Source: Desmonostoc muscorum LEGE 12446
GTDB taxonomy: Bacteria > Cyanobacteriota > Cyanobacteriia > Cyanobacteriales > Nostocaceae
Assembly (NCBI RefSeq): GCF_015207005.2
Contig: NZ_JADEXS020000001.1
Span: 6,471,001-6,535,000 of the forward strand
Direction: 5' to 3'
DNA length: 64,000 nucleotides
Positions 9,066 to 17,107 of the stretch are shown piece after piece. A program made the position numbers and the translations under genes. The notes below the pieces were generated by a model. It saw only the letters and a program-made list of their open reading frames with translations, searched no databases and had not been told where the DNA came from. The first letter of the stretch is position 1; the number at the start of each line of letters is the position of its first letter.

Positions 9066-9748
9066 CTTGTTGTCAACCCTTTGGATTTGCTTTTGTTGTC
9101 TAAAATGGTTCTCCCATACTGATTTGAGACCAGTATGGACAGCTAGGCTCATGTCTTGCGCCAGTTATTTGATGACAATTTTTGTAGGTTGGCACTGCTG
9201 AGTATCTGCTTAAACCCTGATTTTTCTGTTGTGGAGAGTGCCTTGTCTACAGTTATTAATAGTGGTGCAAGTTCTGGAGTAGAGTCATTACAAGTATTTA
9301 CTAATCGTGCCAGTCATGGATTATTAATTTTAAGATGAGCAACTTATTGATCAGACCGCTTTACTTATTGTAGTCAGAACCACGGAAAATTACTGTGATA
9401 GTACTAAGGGACTGGGGACTGGGGACTGGGGACTGGGGACTGGGGACTGGGGACTGGGGACTGGGGACTGGGGACTGAGTATTTCCCTTGCCTTCCCATC
9501 CACCTCATCTCCCTCATCTCCCTCATCCCCCTCATCCCCCTCATCCCCAATCCCCAATCCCTAATCCCCAGTCCCCAATGCCTTTTTGTTGCAACTCTTA
9601 ATGTTTTGCTTACTTTTTTCTCACCCGCAGCTTGGTAGACTGAACTTTATACAAATGAATTATTTGTCGGCTGTCGAGCGTTGCCAGAGCATTATCCTTG
9701 GCTTTCTGGTGTACTCAAGATAATAAAGACACTCATTGCAATCAAGAC
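9066..9748. other. intergenic region with two tandem-repeat blocks upstream of acsF
   Basis: No supported gene. Ten copies of the 7-bp unit GGGGACT (the first missing one G) run from 9408 to 9476. They are followed by 9-bp CTCATCTCC / CTCATCCCC units around 9502-9548 and then CCCCAAT units. The G-rich half and the C-rich half are partly complementary. The acsF promoter and leader must lie between about 9600 and 9748, and no clear -10/-35 pair was picked. Confidence 0.7.
9408..9476. repeat. 7-bp tandem repeat (GGGGACT), ten units
   Basis: The units are perfect apart from a missing G in the first. This is the short tandemly repeated repetitive (STRR) type known from Nostocales genomes. Confidence 0.95.
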
Positions 9749-10825
9749 ATGGTAGATTCCCTCAAAAAACCAGGCTTTGAAGAAATACGGCCAGGAATTA
9801 AAATCCCGGCAAAAGAAACCCTGTTAACACCTCGGTTTTATACTACCGATTTTGATGAAATGGCGCGGATGGATATCTCCGTCAACGAAGACGAGTTAAG
9901 AGCCATTCTCGACGAGTTTCGCGCTGACTACAACCGCCATCACTTCGTTCGGGATGCCGAGTTTGAACAATCCTGGGATCATATTGACGGAGAAACTCGC
10001 CGGTTGTTCGTTGAATTTCTAGAACGTTCCTGTACGGCGGAGTTTTCCGGATTTTTGCTGTACAAAGAACTCGGTCGTCGCTTGAAAGACAAAAGCCCCG
10101 TCTTAGCAGAATGCTTTAACCTGATGTCACGGGATGAAGCACGTCACGCTGGCTTTTTGAATAAAGCTATGTCTGACTTTAATCTGTCCCTAGATTTAGG
10201 GTTTTTGACTAAGAGCCGCAATTATACCTTCTTTAAACCGAAATTTATCTTCTACGCTACTTATCTTTCTGAGAAGATTGGTTATTGGCGCTATATCACC
10301 ATTTATCGCCATTTAGAAGCACATCCCGAAGACCGGATTTATCCGATTTTCCGGTTCTTTGAAAACTGGTGTCAAGATGAAAACCGTCATGGTGATTTCT
10401 TCGATGCGGTGATGAAATCCCAACCGCAAATGTTGAATGATTGGAAGGCACGGCTATGGAGTCGGTTCTTCTTGTTGTCGGTGTTTGTAACAATGTATCT
10501 CAATGACATCCAACGCAAGGACTTTTATGCAACCCTTGGGCTGGATGCGCGAGAATACGACATCCATGTAATTAAGAAGACCAACGAAACCGCAGGTAGA
10601 GTCTTCCCGCTGATGCTGGATGTGGAAAATCCAGAGTTTTATGGACGGTTGGATACTTGTATTAGCAATAATGAGAAGCTGAGTGCGATCGCTAACTCCA
10701 ACACTCCCAAATTCCTGCAATTCTTCCAAAAACTGCCGCTTTACATCTCTAATGGCTGGCAGTTATTAAAACTGTACTTGATGAAACCCATTGATGCTGC
10801 TTCTGCTCAAGGCGCAGTTCGTTAA
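9749..10825 (+). CDS. acsF: Mg-protoporphyrin IX monomethyl ester (oxidative) cyclase
   Basis: The aerobic cyclase AcsF (CycI/Chl27) forms the isocyclic E ring of chlorophyll, turning Mg-protoporphyrin IX monomethyl ester into divinyl protochlorophyllide with O2. The start is set at ATG 9749 ([18 protein letters not shown]), the N-terminus usual in cyanobacteria, giving 358 residues. The open frame reaches back to 9698, but those 17 codons are not family-like. Diiron ligand motifs are present as DEARHAGF near residue 129 and DENRHGDF near 210, with the N-terminal [14 protein letters not shown]. The enzyme acts at the thylakoid membrane. A strong terminator follows 25 bases after the stop, so the gene is probably monocistronic or last in its transcript. 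Confidence 0.97.
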   Translation: MVDSLKKPGFEEIRPGIKIPAKETLLTPRFYTTDFDEMARMDISVNEDELRAILDEFRADYNRHHFVRDAEFEQSWDHIDGETRRLFVEFLERSCTAEFSGFLLYKELGRRLKDKSPVLAECFNLMSRDEARHAGFLNKAMSDFNLSLDLGFLTKSRNYTFFKPKFIFYATYLSEKIGYWRYITIYRHLEAHPEDRIYPIFRFFENWCQDENRHGDFFDAVMKSQPQMLNDWKARLWSRFFLLSVFVTMYLNDIQRKDFYATLGLDAREYDIHVIKKTNETAGRVFPLMLDVENPEFYGRLDTCISNNEKLSAIANSNTPKFLQFFQKLPLYISNGWQLLKLYLMKPIDAASAQGAVR

Positions 10826-10850
10826 GTCATAACAGTTTTGCGAAAGCTTT

Positions 10851-10884
10851 AGTGGTTCTGTTGATTGCAGAACCACTTTTTTTT
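10851..10884 (+). terminator. rho-independent terminator of acsF
   Basis: A perfect 10-bp stem (AGTGGTTCTG / CAGAACCACT) with a 7-nt loop is followed directly by seven T residues. It ends the acsF transcript and separates it from the next operon. Confidence 0.93.
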
Positions 10885-10891
10885 GCTCGAA

Positions 10892-10915
10892 AATAGTACC
10901 CCTAAGGGTACTATT
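10892..10915. promoter_or_regulatory. perfect inverted repeat upstream of the ATP-grasp operon
   Basis: AATAGTACCC, a 4-nt spacer CTAA, then GGGTACTATT. The arms are perfect over 10 bp. It has no T-tract, so it is not a simple terminator. It sits 55 bp before the first gene of the three-gene operon and just after the acsF terminator, so an operator or a leader hairpin is plausible. Confidence 0.55.
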
Positions 10916-10970
10916 CGTCAACAGGTTTAAGCAGTTACGTTAGATATGTAGTTTCGCTGTAAGCAAACAT

Positions 10971-11870
10971 ATGACAGACATATCAAACGGAATTGAAATC
11001 ATCAAAAAAGTAAAACCAACTCTAGTCTCAACCTTTGAGTTGCTAGTGAAGGCAATTACACCCGTTACTGCTCCTGGTACTGAAGCAGTTGCTCGTACCG
11101 TTGTCCAAGGTTACTTTTTGACCATTGCCAATACCAGCAACTCAAATATTGCAGTCAACCTGCAATTTACTGCAACTACTCCAGAGTTAAACTTAGACGA
11201 CACAGTGGTGGCTCAAGATGCTAGCGTAGACGATGAATTTCAAGAGCTAGTACCCACAAGCGATCCCAGAAAATTCACTCACTCTCTGAAAATTGCTGCT
11301 CATGATACGGCTTTGGTTACCTTATTACCTGATGTTACCAAGACAGAAATCATCAAGGCAGCAAAATTAGAGATTCGTGGATATGTGGAAATTTCTCTGA
11401 TCTCTGCTTCTGACTCAACTTCAGTTGACGTGTTGTTGACACCTGAACACAGAGGTACATTCCTCCCTCAAAACTTATTAATACCTTCTCGTTTACCTCT
11501 TGACTTCGATCAATTGGCGTATTCTCTGCCCACATCTACTGGTGGAAGCTTGTTTACCCTTACAGCACCAGTTTTTAAAATTGCCAAAGAACTGAAGATT
11601 GAAGTTAAAGAATTCGAGAAAGTTCAGAAAGATAAAGACTTCGAGAAACTTCAAGCTGAAAAAGTCGCTGAAATAAATCAAGTTGAAAGTCTGGCTTCAG
11701 GAGATGGTGCAAATGACCTACGGCAGCTAATTGGTTTGATGGCTGAACGTCTCGATCAAATAGAACAACGCACGGCAAATGGGCAAAATGGGCAAAATGG
11801 ACAATCTTTCATCCAAGCCCAAGAACGCCCAAATGTTGGTCAACAAGTAGTTAATCAACCAAGGAATTAA
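10971..11870 (+). CDS. unrecognised protein, first gene of an ATP-grasp operon
   Basis: This 299-residue protein belongs to no family I can name. Residues 1 to about 195 alternate hydrophobic and polar residues like a beta-sandwich (TVVQGYFLTIANTSNSNIAVNLQFTAT, KLEIRGYVEISLISASDSTSVDVLLTPEHRGTFLP). Residues 205-245 are a charged helix (EVKEFEKVQKDKDFEKLQAEK). The tail is hydrophilic with an NGQNGQNGQ repeat and a polar end. There is no signal peptide. The next gene starts 6 bases after this stop and the third overlaps the second, so the three form an operon. Because the third is a RimK-like ATP-grasp ligase, this protein may be the ligase's substrate or carrier, which is inference only. Confidence 0.75.
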   Translation: MTDISNGIEIIKKVKPTLVSTFELLVKAITPVTAPGTEAVARTVVQGYFLTIANTSNSNIAVNLQFTATTPELNLDDTVVAQDASVDDEFQELVPTSDPRKFTHSLKIAAHDTALVTLLPDVTKTEIIKAAKLEIRGYVEISLISASDSTSVDVLLTPEHRGTFLPQNLLIPSRLPLDFDQLAYSLPTSTGGSLFTLTAPVFKIAKELKIEVKEFEKVQKDKDFEKLQAEKVAEINQVESLASGDGANDLRQLIGLMAERLDQIEQRTANGQNGQNGQSFIQAQERPNVGQQVVNQPRN

Positions 11871-11876
11871 GCAAGG

Positions 11877-12644
11877 GTGTTAGTTGTTGTCGCCAGTCGC
11901 CATGACAAAGCCGCCGAGGCGCTGGTTGCTAATTGGTCGGCTTATGGTGCCAGCCTCCTGACACCTGAAAATTTGTCAGTGGCTGGATGGCGACACTATG
12001 TGAGGGGTGGGGGAGATGAGGGAGATGAGGGAGCAGGGGGAGCAGGGGGAGCAACATCTTCCTCATCCTCCTCATCCTCCTCAGCAGTGGTAGGTGGAGT
12101 TACAATTGCTCTCGATCAAATCACCGGCGTTTTAACTCGCCTACCTTCCATTTTTGAACAGGAACTTCTGCACATCATTCCTGAAGACCGGGGATATGTG
12201 GCTGCGGAAATGAATGCGTTTTTAATTTCTTGGTTGTCCAGTTTAAAATGTCCAGTCTTAAACAGACCAACCCCAACATATTTGTTAGGACCTGCTTGGC
12301 GACCTGAACAGTGGGTTTATGCAGCTGCTCAATTGGGTATTCCAGTACGTCCCGTGCGACGGCAAAGTTCATTGTTGGCTAGTGTGCGTCCCCAGGTGAT
12401 GGAAAAACCTGCGGTAAAAGTGACGGTGGTGGGCGATCGCTGTTTGGGTGAAGTCGAAAAACCTCTAGCATCTCACGCCAGACGCCTCGCTGATGCTGCT
12501 CAAGTTGATTTGTTAACTGTTAACTTTAGCAGCAGGGAATCCTCCGCAGAGCTTTTGGGCGCTGACTTGTGGGTTGATATTTCTGCACCAGATGTAGCCG
12601 ATGCCATACTTGAGTATTTGAGTGGAGGTCATGCCAAATGCTAA
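11877..12644 (+). CDS. unrecognised partner protein of an ATP-grasp ligase, with in-frame repeat insertion
   Basis: This 255-residue protein starts at GTG, 6 bases after the previous stop. The body looks like the pre-ATP-grasp half of a split peptide ligase: IALDQITGVLTRLPSIFEQELLHIIPEDRGYVAAEMNAFLISWL, then CPVLNRPTPTYLLGPAWRPEQW. Residues about 42-72 are low complexity (Gly/Asp/Glu, then a run of Ser). They are encoded by GGGAGATGA-type and CTCATCCTC-type short repeats like those in the window's spacers, so a repeat seems to have entered the gene and kept the frame. The last 3 codons overlap the start of the ATP-grasp gene. The function is unknown, and a scaffold or substrate-recognition role is inferred. 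Confidence 0.8.
   Translation: MLVVVASRHDKAAEALVANWSAYGASLLTPENLSVAGWRHYVRGGGDEGDEGAGGAGGATSSSSSSSSSAVVGGVTIALDQITGVLTRLPSIFEQELLHIIPEDRGYVAAEMNAFLISWLSSLKCPVLNRPTPTYLLGPAWRPEQWVYAAAQLGIPVRPVRRQSSLLASVRPQVMEKPAVKVTVVGDRCLGEVEKPLASHARRLADAAQVDLLTVNFSSRESSAELLGADLWVDISAPDVADAILEYLSGGHAKC
12003..12090. repeat. G-rich/C-rich short-repeat block inside a coding region
   Basis: GGGAGATGA units are followed by GCAGGGGGA units and then CTCATCCTC units. The two halves are largely complementary, so the block can fold as a hairpin. Its length keeps the reading frame. The same architecture occurs in spacers near 9408, 45202 and 58215 and inside priA. Confidence 0.85.
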
Positions 12645-13576
12645 TTTTATTGTGGGGTATTTCGGAAGAATCTCCCTTAGCGGCAGTCCACTCAGAACTA
12701 ACTCGGCTGGGCATACCTACAGTATTCCTCGATCAACGAGATATTTTAGATACTGAAATTGAACTTTCTGTAGGCGATGCCTCAGAATTATCAGTTCAAG
12801 GGCAAATTCGTACTTGGTATCAAAAAATAAATTTGAGTGAAATTACCGCAGCCTACCTCCGTCCTTATGACTCGCGCCGCCTTCCCCAAATTGCCCAAGC
12901 TGGCGTAAATAGTCCAGCTTGGCAACATGCGATCGCACTTGATGATGCTTTGATGTGTTGGTCAGAAATTACACCTGCATTTGTCATCAACCGTCCGTCA
13001 GCGATGGCTGCTAATGGTTGCAAACCTTACCAACTAGAACAAATTCGATCGCTCGGCTTTAAAGTTCCCGAAACCCTTGTTACCACAGATCCCGAAGCTG
13101 TGCGAGCTTTTTGGCAACATCACGGCAATGTCATTTATAAATCAATTAGTGGTATCCGTAGCAAAGTCTCGCGTTTGGGAGCTGAACATTTAGAGCGACT
13201 GGAAAATGTATCTTGGTGTCCGACTCAGTTCCAGGAGTACATAGCAGGTAGAGATTATCGCGTCCATGTCGTAGGTACAGAGATTTTCGCCAGCGAGGTA
13301 ATTTCCCAAGCTGATGATTATCGCTACGCTGCACAGGAGGACGAATCTACAGAAATTCGTGCTTGTCATTTGCCCGAAGAAGTAGAACAGCAGTGTAGAG
13401 TATTGGCAAAAGCGATAAATCTACCTCTTTGCGGCATTGATTTGCGCCGGACACCTGGAGGTGAATGGTATTGCTTTGAAGTTAATCCATCGCCTGGGTT
13501 TACTTATTACCAACAGTTTACAGGTCAGGGGATTAGTAGAGCGATCGCTCATTTGCTAGGGAGTTCCAACAAATAA
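12638..13576 (+). CDS. RimK-like ATP-grasp ligase
   Basis: The protein has 312 residues. The N-terminal about 110 form a pre-ATP-grasp domain (LILLWGISEESPLAAVHSELTRLGIP). The ATP-grasp fold starts at FVINRPSAMAANGCKPYQLEQIRSLGFKVPETLVTTDP. It has the nucleotide-binding lysine in NVIYKSISG, the linker QEYIAGRDYRVHVVG, and metal ligands in GIDLRR and CFEVNPSPGF (E.N). The layout is closest to peptide-modifying ATP-grasps such as RimK and graspetide maturases, which join a carboxylate to an amine or hydroxyl through an acyl phosphate. The gene overlaps its upstream neighbour by 7 bases, with GGAGG in front of the ATG. The substrate is unknown. Confidence 0.85.
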   Translation: MLILLWGISEESPLAAVHSELTRLGIPTVFLDQRDILDTEIELSVGDASELSVQGQIRTWYQKINLSEITAAYLRPYDSRRLPQIAQAGVNSPAWQHAIALDDALMCWSEITPAFVINRPSAMAANGCKPYQLEQIRSLGFKVPETLVTTDPEAVRAFWQHHGNVIYKSISGIRSKVSRLGAEHLERLENVSWCPTQFQEYIAGRDYRVHVVGTEIFASEVISQADDYRYAAQEDESTEIRACHLPEEVEQQCRVLAKAINLPLCGIDLRRTPGGEWYCFEVNPSPGFTYYQQFTGQGISRAIAHLLGSSNK

Positions 13577-13681
13577 ATTATCCAATCTTGTAGGGTGGGG
13601 CGTATTGCCCGCGTTTGCCTACGCGCAGTTACCTAGCGAGCTTTTAATCCAAAATCCAAAATCTAAAATCCAAAATTGGTA

Positions 13682-13978
13682 CTATTCCCAAGTGGATACA
13701 TCTCGCAGCAAATCTGGAATTTCCCCTTGAGACAACGGAAACTCTAACATAGTCTCTCTATGACCCAAATACCCAGATTCAGCAAACGATAACAGCATCC
13801 GTGAAAGCGCCAGCCAAACTTCCGGTTCGTATTCCCAATCACGATAACGCGAAGCTTGACCAGCAATTGAACGCAGCGCCCAGAAATATGAATTTCTTAC
13901 CACCGAACCACCCTTCTTAAACTCTGGCAAATCTTCATGGTGGATAAAAAGCACTTTATTTTCAATTTTGGCTCTCAT
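13682..13978 (-). CDS. conserved-looking hypothetical protein
   Basis: A 98-residue soluble protein with many aromatic and charged residues (VVRNSYFWALRSIAGQASRYRDWEYEPEVWLALSRMLLSFAESGYLG). It is predicted to be mainly helical, with no signal peptide. Composition and codon use look coding. No family was recognised and it has no operon partner. It follows the ATP-grasp operon convergently, with about 100 bases of CCAAAAT-type repeats between. Confidence 0.65.
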   Translation of the reverse strand: MRAKIENKVLFIHHEDLPEFKKGGSVVRNSYFWALRSIAGQASRYRDWEYEPEVWLALSRMLLSFAESGYLGHRETMLEFPLSQGEIPDLLRDVSTWE

Positions 13979-14407
13979 GTCAGCTATTTTTATTGAAAGA
14001 AAATAACAAAAATTGGACGTAAATTAAATTTTTCATCTCATAAATAACATGGAATTTTATAGGATATTTGAGGTTATTTGTTAATTTAATTCGATTTTAA
14101 TTTGCTCATTTTTCTCTGTTGCTACTAAATAAACCACTTATCTGAAGAGTCTGTTTGTAAAGGATTATAAAGATGTGTATTGAGGTTTTTTGAAGTGTTT
14201 TAACATCATATTAAGCATAGTGTAGCTTACCCTACGAGCGGAAGATTTACTTTATCAACCAACTTTTAAAGTAGATTCTATGGACTATTTTAAAAAAAAT
14301 TACAACGCAAGTGAAAAATTGTTAATTGAGTAGTAATTGTTACGATTTTGATGATAGGGTTTTTTACTACGTATAAAACTAATTATACAATTTTTAGAGG
14401 ACAAATC
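13979..14407. other. AT-rich intergenic region
   Basis: No gene or clear hairpin was seen. The region must hold promoters for two divergent genes. The small exported-protein gene that follows has a good Shine-Dalgarno site (AGAGGA, 8 bases before ATG 14408). Confidence 0.5.
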
Positions 14408-14818
14408 ATGAAGAATAACTTCAAAACATATACAGCTATTGCTGTGTGTTGTGGAACATTTGCATGGGGAAATTCAGCTTATGCTGATGGCTGGCCGGCA
14501 AGTGTGGCTGGCACTTGGTCTGTAGTAGGAAATCAAAGTGTCGGCTCTCTTGTTATTAACCAACCTAGTAGCACTCTCAACTGCAAACCCATCTCTGGCA
14601 CTATCTTTGGAACTACGGCGATTGAAGGCTTCTATTGCCCTAGTTCCGGACGTATTGCTTTTGTCCGTAAGTCTTCTAATAACTTTCCTTATCAATACTA
14701 TCAAGGTAATCTCTCACAAACAGGTTCTACTCTACGAATCGGAGGATCTTTTTCAGCTTTCTTGAGTAATGGTAGTGGTGGTAGTCTTGGAGAGTATAAT
14801 TTCTCCGCCAGCAAATAG
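14408..14818 (+). CDS. small exported beta-rich protein of unknown function
   Basis: The start is set at ATG 14408 with AGAGGA in front. The open frame extends to 14348, but that part lacks a ribosome site. The 136-residue product has a signal peptide (MKNNFKTYTAIAVCCGTFAWGNSAYA, cleavage after AYA). The mature chain has alternating strands and turns, two Cys that could pair, and a pattern of a small lipocalin-like or beta-barrel domain (WPASVAGTWSVVGNQSVGSLVINQP ... YYQGNLSQTGSTLRIGGSFSAF). The W..SVAGTW motif resembles cyanobacterial secreted proteins of unknown role. It is likely periplasmic or extracellular. Confidence 0.72.
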   Translation: MKNNFKTYTAIAVCCGTFAWGNSAYADGWPASVAGTWSVVGNQSVGSLVINQPSSTLNCKPISGTIFGTTAIEGFYCPSSGRIAFVRKSSNNFPYQYYQGNLSQTGSTLRIGGSFSAFLSNGSGGSLGEYNFSASK

Positions 14819-14847
14819 TAATACAATTTCTGGCGTTGCATATTTGC

Positions 14848-14938
14848 GGGATGATTTTACTATTTTTGTGGGATGGGCATCTTGCCCGTCCCTTGTATTT
14901 TTGGGCGGGCAAGATGCCCACGCCACAAGAATCATCCC
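14848..14938. repeat. nested inverted-repeat element
   Basis: Outer arms GGGATGATT (14848-14856) and AATCATCCC (14930-14938) enclose inner 15-bp perfect arms TGGGCATCTTGCCCG (14874-14888) and its complement (14906-14920). It is MITE-like in size at 91 bp and lies between convergent genes. Confidence 0.85.
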
Positions 14939-14962
14939 TCAATTCAGCAAGGCCAATTTCTA

Positions 14963-14993
14963 TGTAGAGAGGTTGTAACTACAACCCTCTACA
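14963..14993. terminator. possible bidirectional hairpin terminator between convergent genes
   Basis: TGTAGAGAGGTTGTA pairs with TACAACCCTCTACA, with one mismatch. Only weak T-runs flank it, so this is a tentative call based on the stem and its position between two gene ends. Confidence 0.45.
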
Positions 14994-15001
14994 TTTAATA
15001 C

Positions 15002-17107
15002 TTACAAACTTGAACTTAAACCTACACGAAAAGTAAAACCAGGGCTATATATGCGATTAACTCGCTCATATTGCTCACCTAGCAAATTTTCTAGGTAAAC
15101 TGTCAGTCCTAAATTGCTAGTTAAAGGTATACGACCAGTGAAATCTAAATTCACAAAAGATGGTGCAAAATCTGTAGTCCTGTCACCAGGGTTATTAAAG
15201 ATAGATCTGCGAGCGCCACTGTTGTAAGTAACATATAAGTTAGCTTGCCAACCTGCATTTTGATAACCTACACCAGTTTGGAGTACAGAGTAAGGAATTA
15301 AACCTAACTGTAAGCCTCTTTCAGCGCCTGTTTTGATTTGGGCATCTGTATAAGTATAGTTGAGAAAAGTTGACCAACCAGAAGCAATTTTTAATTGGAA
15401 TGCGGCTTCTAAACCATTGGTATCAACTAATCCAATGTTTTCCCACCTTCCTGCTATCACTCCCAGGCGATCGCTGATACTACTACCAAAGTAAGTGAAC
15501 TGTCCAATCAAATTGTTAGAAAATTTGACATCCACTCCCGCAGTCCAGGTAGAGCCATTTTCTGGCTCTAAATTAGGATTAGGTTCCCAACCATGAACTG
15601 TATCATAAACATATAACTGATCTAACCCAGGATTGCGCTGTCCCCCAGCCCAACTTCCGCGCACTGCTACTATTGGTGTAACGGCATAACGTAAACCAAC
15701 ACTAGGATTGAGATAACTTCCAAACTCGCTGTCAAAGCTTTGTCTTAGTCCTAAATCAACCAGAAAACTTTCGCCAATATTTAAAGTATTCACAGCAAAT
15801 AAAGCTGTATTGAACAAACTCCTATTTTCACTTTCGTTATTACCAATCCTAGTAGGATTTGTACTCAAAACATCACCGTTTAAATCGGTGTTTTTCAAAT
15901 CTAAACCCCAGCGCAATTTATTATTGGCAGTAATTCTCCATTCATGATCTACTCTAGCTGTGAGTTGTTGTGTATCTAAAACTCCTGTACGGTAAAATGC
16001 TCCTGTAGGGCCATAGGTGCTGAAGTAATCTTGGTTATAACCAATTGAGGTTGTTAGATTAGAACTTTCCCCATTACCAAGCCGAGTTTTCCAAGATAAA
16101 CCAATATTTAAACCATCGTGGTCTAATCTATCTTGCTGGAGAGGAAAACCGAAATAAATTAAACCCCGACGACTGCTGAGTTTAGTAATATCTAAATTCA
16201 AAGAATTTTTTTTATCTAAATCTAGACCAATGCTACCAAAGTAAGTACTTGTAGCTGTGTCTGCATTCGATAAATACCCTTGACTATCACGATTTGCTGC
16301 ACCTACAGGAACGCGATAACGGTTATCTGTAAAGAACCTTTCAAAGCTGAAATTGTACTTAACAGAACCAGCGGAACCACCATAGGTTACTTGTTGATTA
16401 TTTAAACTCAATGAGCCAAATTCTGTAGTCCCAGAAAATTTCGGCTGTCCATAACCTTCTTTGGTGATGATATTCACAACTCCCCCAAAGGCTGAGGAAC
16501 CATACAAAGCCGAGGCTGTCCCGCTGTATAATTCTACTCGCTCAATAGCTTCTACAGGAATGCTATTTAAATCAGTTCCACCATGATAAGTGTTGACATT
16601 ATTGTTAATTGGTCTGCCATTAATCAGAAATACAGACTGATTAATTGAGGCTCCCCGGTAGTATGTTCCTGTGTGAATATCTGCACCATGACCGACATCA
16701 TTGATAGCAAAACCAGGCATTCTTTTCAAAATATCCGCTAAGCTGGTTGCACCTTGCTTTTCAATTTCTTCTTTTTCAATTACGTAAGTTGGTGTAGACT
16801 GGGGCAGGTTATCTGGTTCTGCGATCGCTTCTATGTTAATGTCTGCATTCTCGCTGGGTTCTGACTCTATTTCCGGCTGAGTTTCTGGCTCTATTTCCCT
16901 CGGTGCAGATTCTTGAGTTAATAATTCAGCATTAGTGGCAGGTAACTCAATTTCACTCAAACTAGGAATATCTAAAATAGCTCCGGTTGATTTATCCGTA
17001 TTTCTCTGCTTAATTTCAATATCAGCACCAAAGCCAGGAAACGCTATCAGTAAACTCGGTAAACCTACTGTTAGCAACAAAAAATCCTTTTTCACTTTCT
17101 CTTTCAC
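15002..17107 (-). CDS. TonB-dependent outer-membrane receptor
   Basis: This 701-residue protein has a signal peptide (LLLTVGLPSLLIAFPGFGA). An acidic Pro/Glu linker follows (about residues 60-100), then a plug domain from about 105 (YVIEKEEIEKQGATSLADILKRMPGF ... VFLINGRPINNN ... VERVELYSGTASALYGSSAFGGVVNIITK). A 22-strand-type barrel ends in the aromatic C-terminus GFTFRVGLSSSL. It imports a chelate (siderophore, cobalamin or heme) using TonB energy. It starts at GTG. The upstream leader carries a hairpin at 17120-17145 (CAGTC..CGGG / CCCG..ACTG), but no cobalamin riboswitch box was found. No inner-membrane importer is adjacent, so the ligand is open. Confidence 0.92.
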   Translation of the reverse strand: MKEKVKKDFLLLTVGLPSLLIAFPGFGADIEIKQRNTDKSTGAILDIPSLSEIELPATNAELLTQESAPREIEPETQPEIESEPSENADINIEAIAEPDNLPQSTPTYVIEKEEIEKQGATSLADILKRMPGFAINDVGHGADIHTGTYYRGASINQSVFLINGRPINNNVNTYHGGTDLNSIPVEAIERVELYSGTASALYGSSAFGGVVNIITKEGYGQPKFSGTTEFGSLSLNNQQVTYGGSAGSVKYNFSFERFFTDNRYRVPVGAANRDSQGYLSNADTATSTYFGSIGLDLDKKNSLNLDITKLSSRRGLIYFGFPLQQDRLDHDGLNIGLSWKTRLGNGESSNLTTSIGYNQDYFSTYGPTGAFYRTGVLDTQQLTARVDHEWRITANNKLRWGLDLKNTDLNGDVLSTNPTRIGNNESENRSLFNTALFAVNTLNIGESFLVDLGLRQSFDSEFGSYLNPSVGLRYAVTPIVAVRGSWAGGQRNPGLDQLYVYDTVHGWEPNPNLEPENGSTWTAGVDVKFSNNLIGQFTYFGSSISDRLGVIAGRWENIGLVDTNGLEAAFQLKIASGWSTFLNYTYTDAQIKTGAERGLQLGLIPYSVLQTGVGYQNAGWQANLYVTYNSGARRSIFNNPGDRTTDFAPSFVNLDFTGRIPLTSNLGLTVYLENLLGEQYERVNRIYSPGFTFRVGLSSSL

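Noticed and set aside
9408..9548. Tandem repeat block that could look like a CRISPR array
   Set aside because: Units are 7-9 bp and directly adjacent, with no spacers. This is the short tandem repeat class, not CRISPR.
9698..9748. Longer start for acsF
   Set aside because: The first 17 codons have no family similarity. The second ATG gives the usual AcsF N-terminus.
14727..14978. Small frames around the nested inverted repeat
   Set aside because: They translate the hairpin on each strand and have no ribosome sites.
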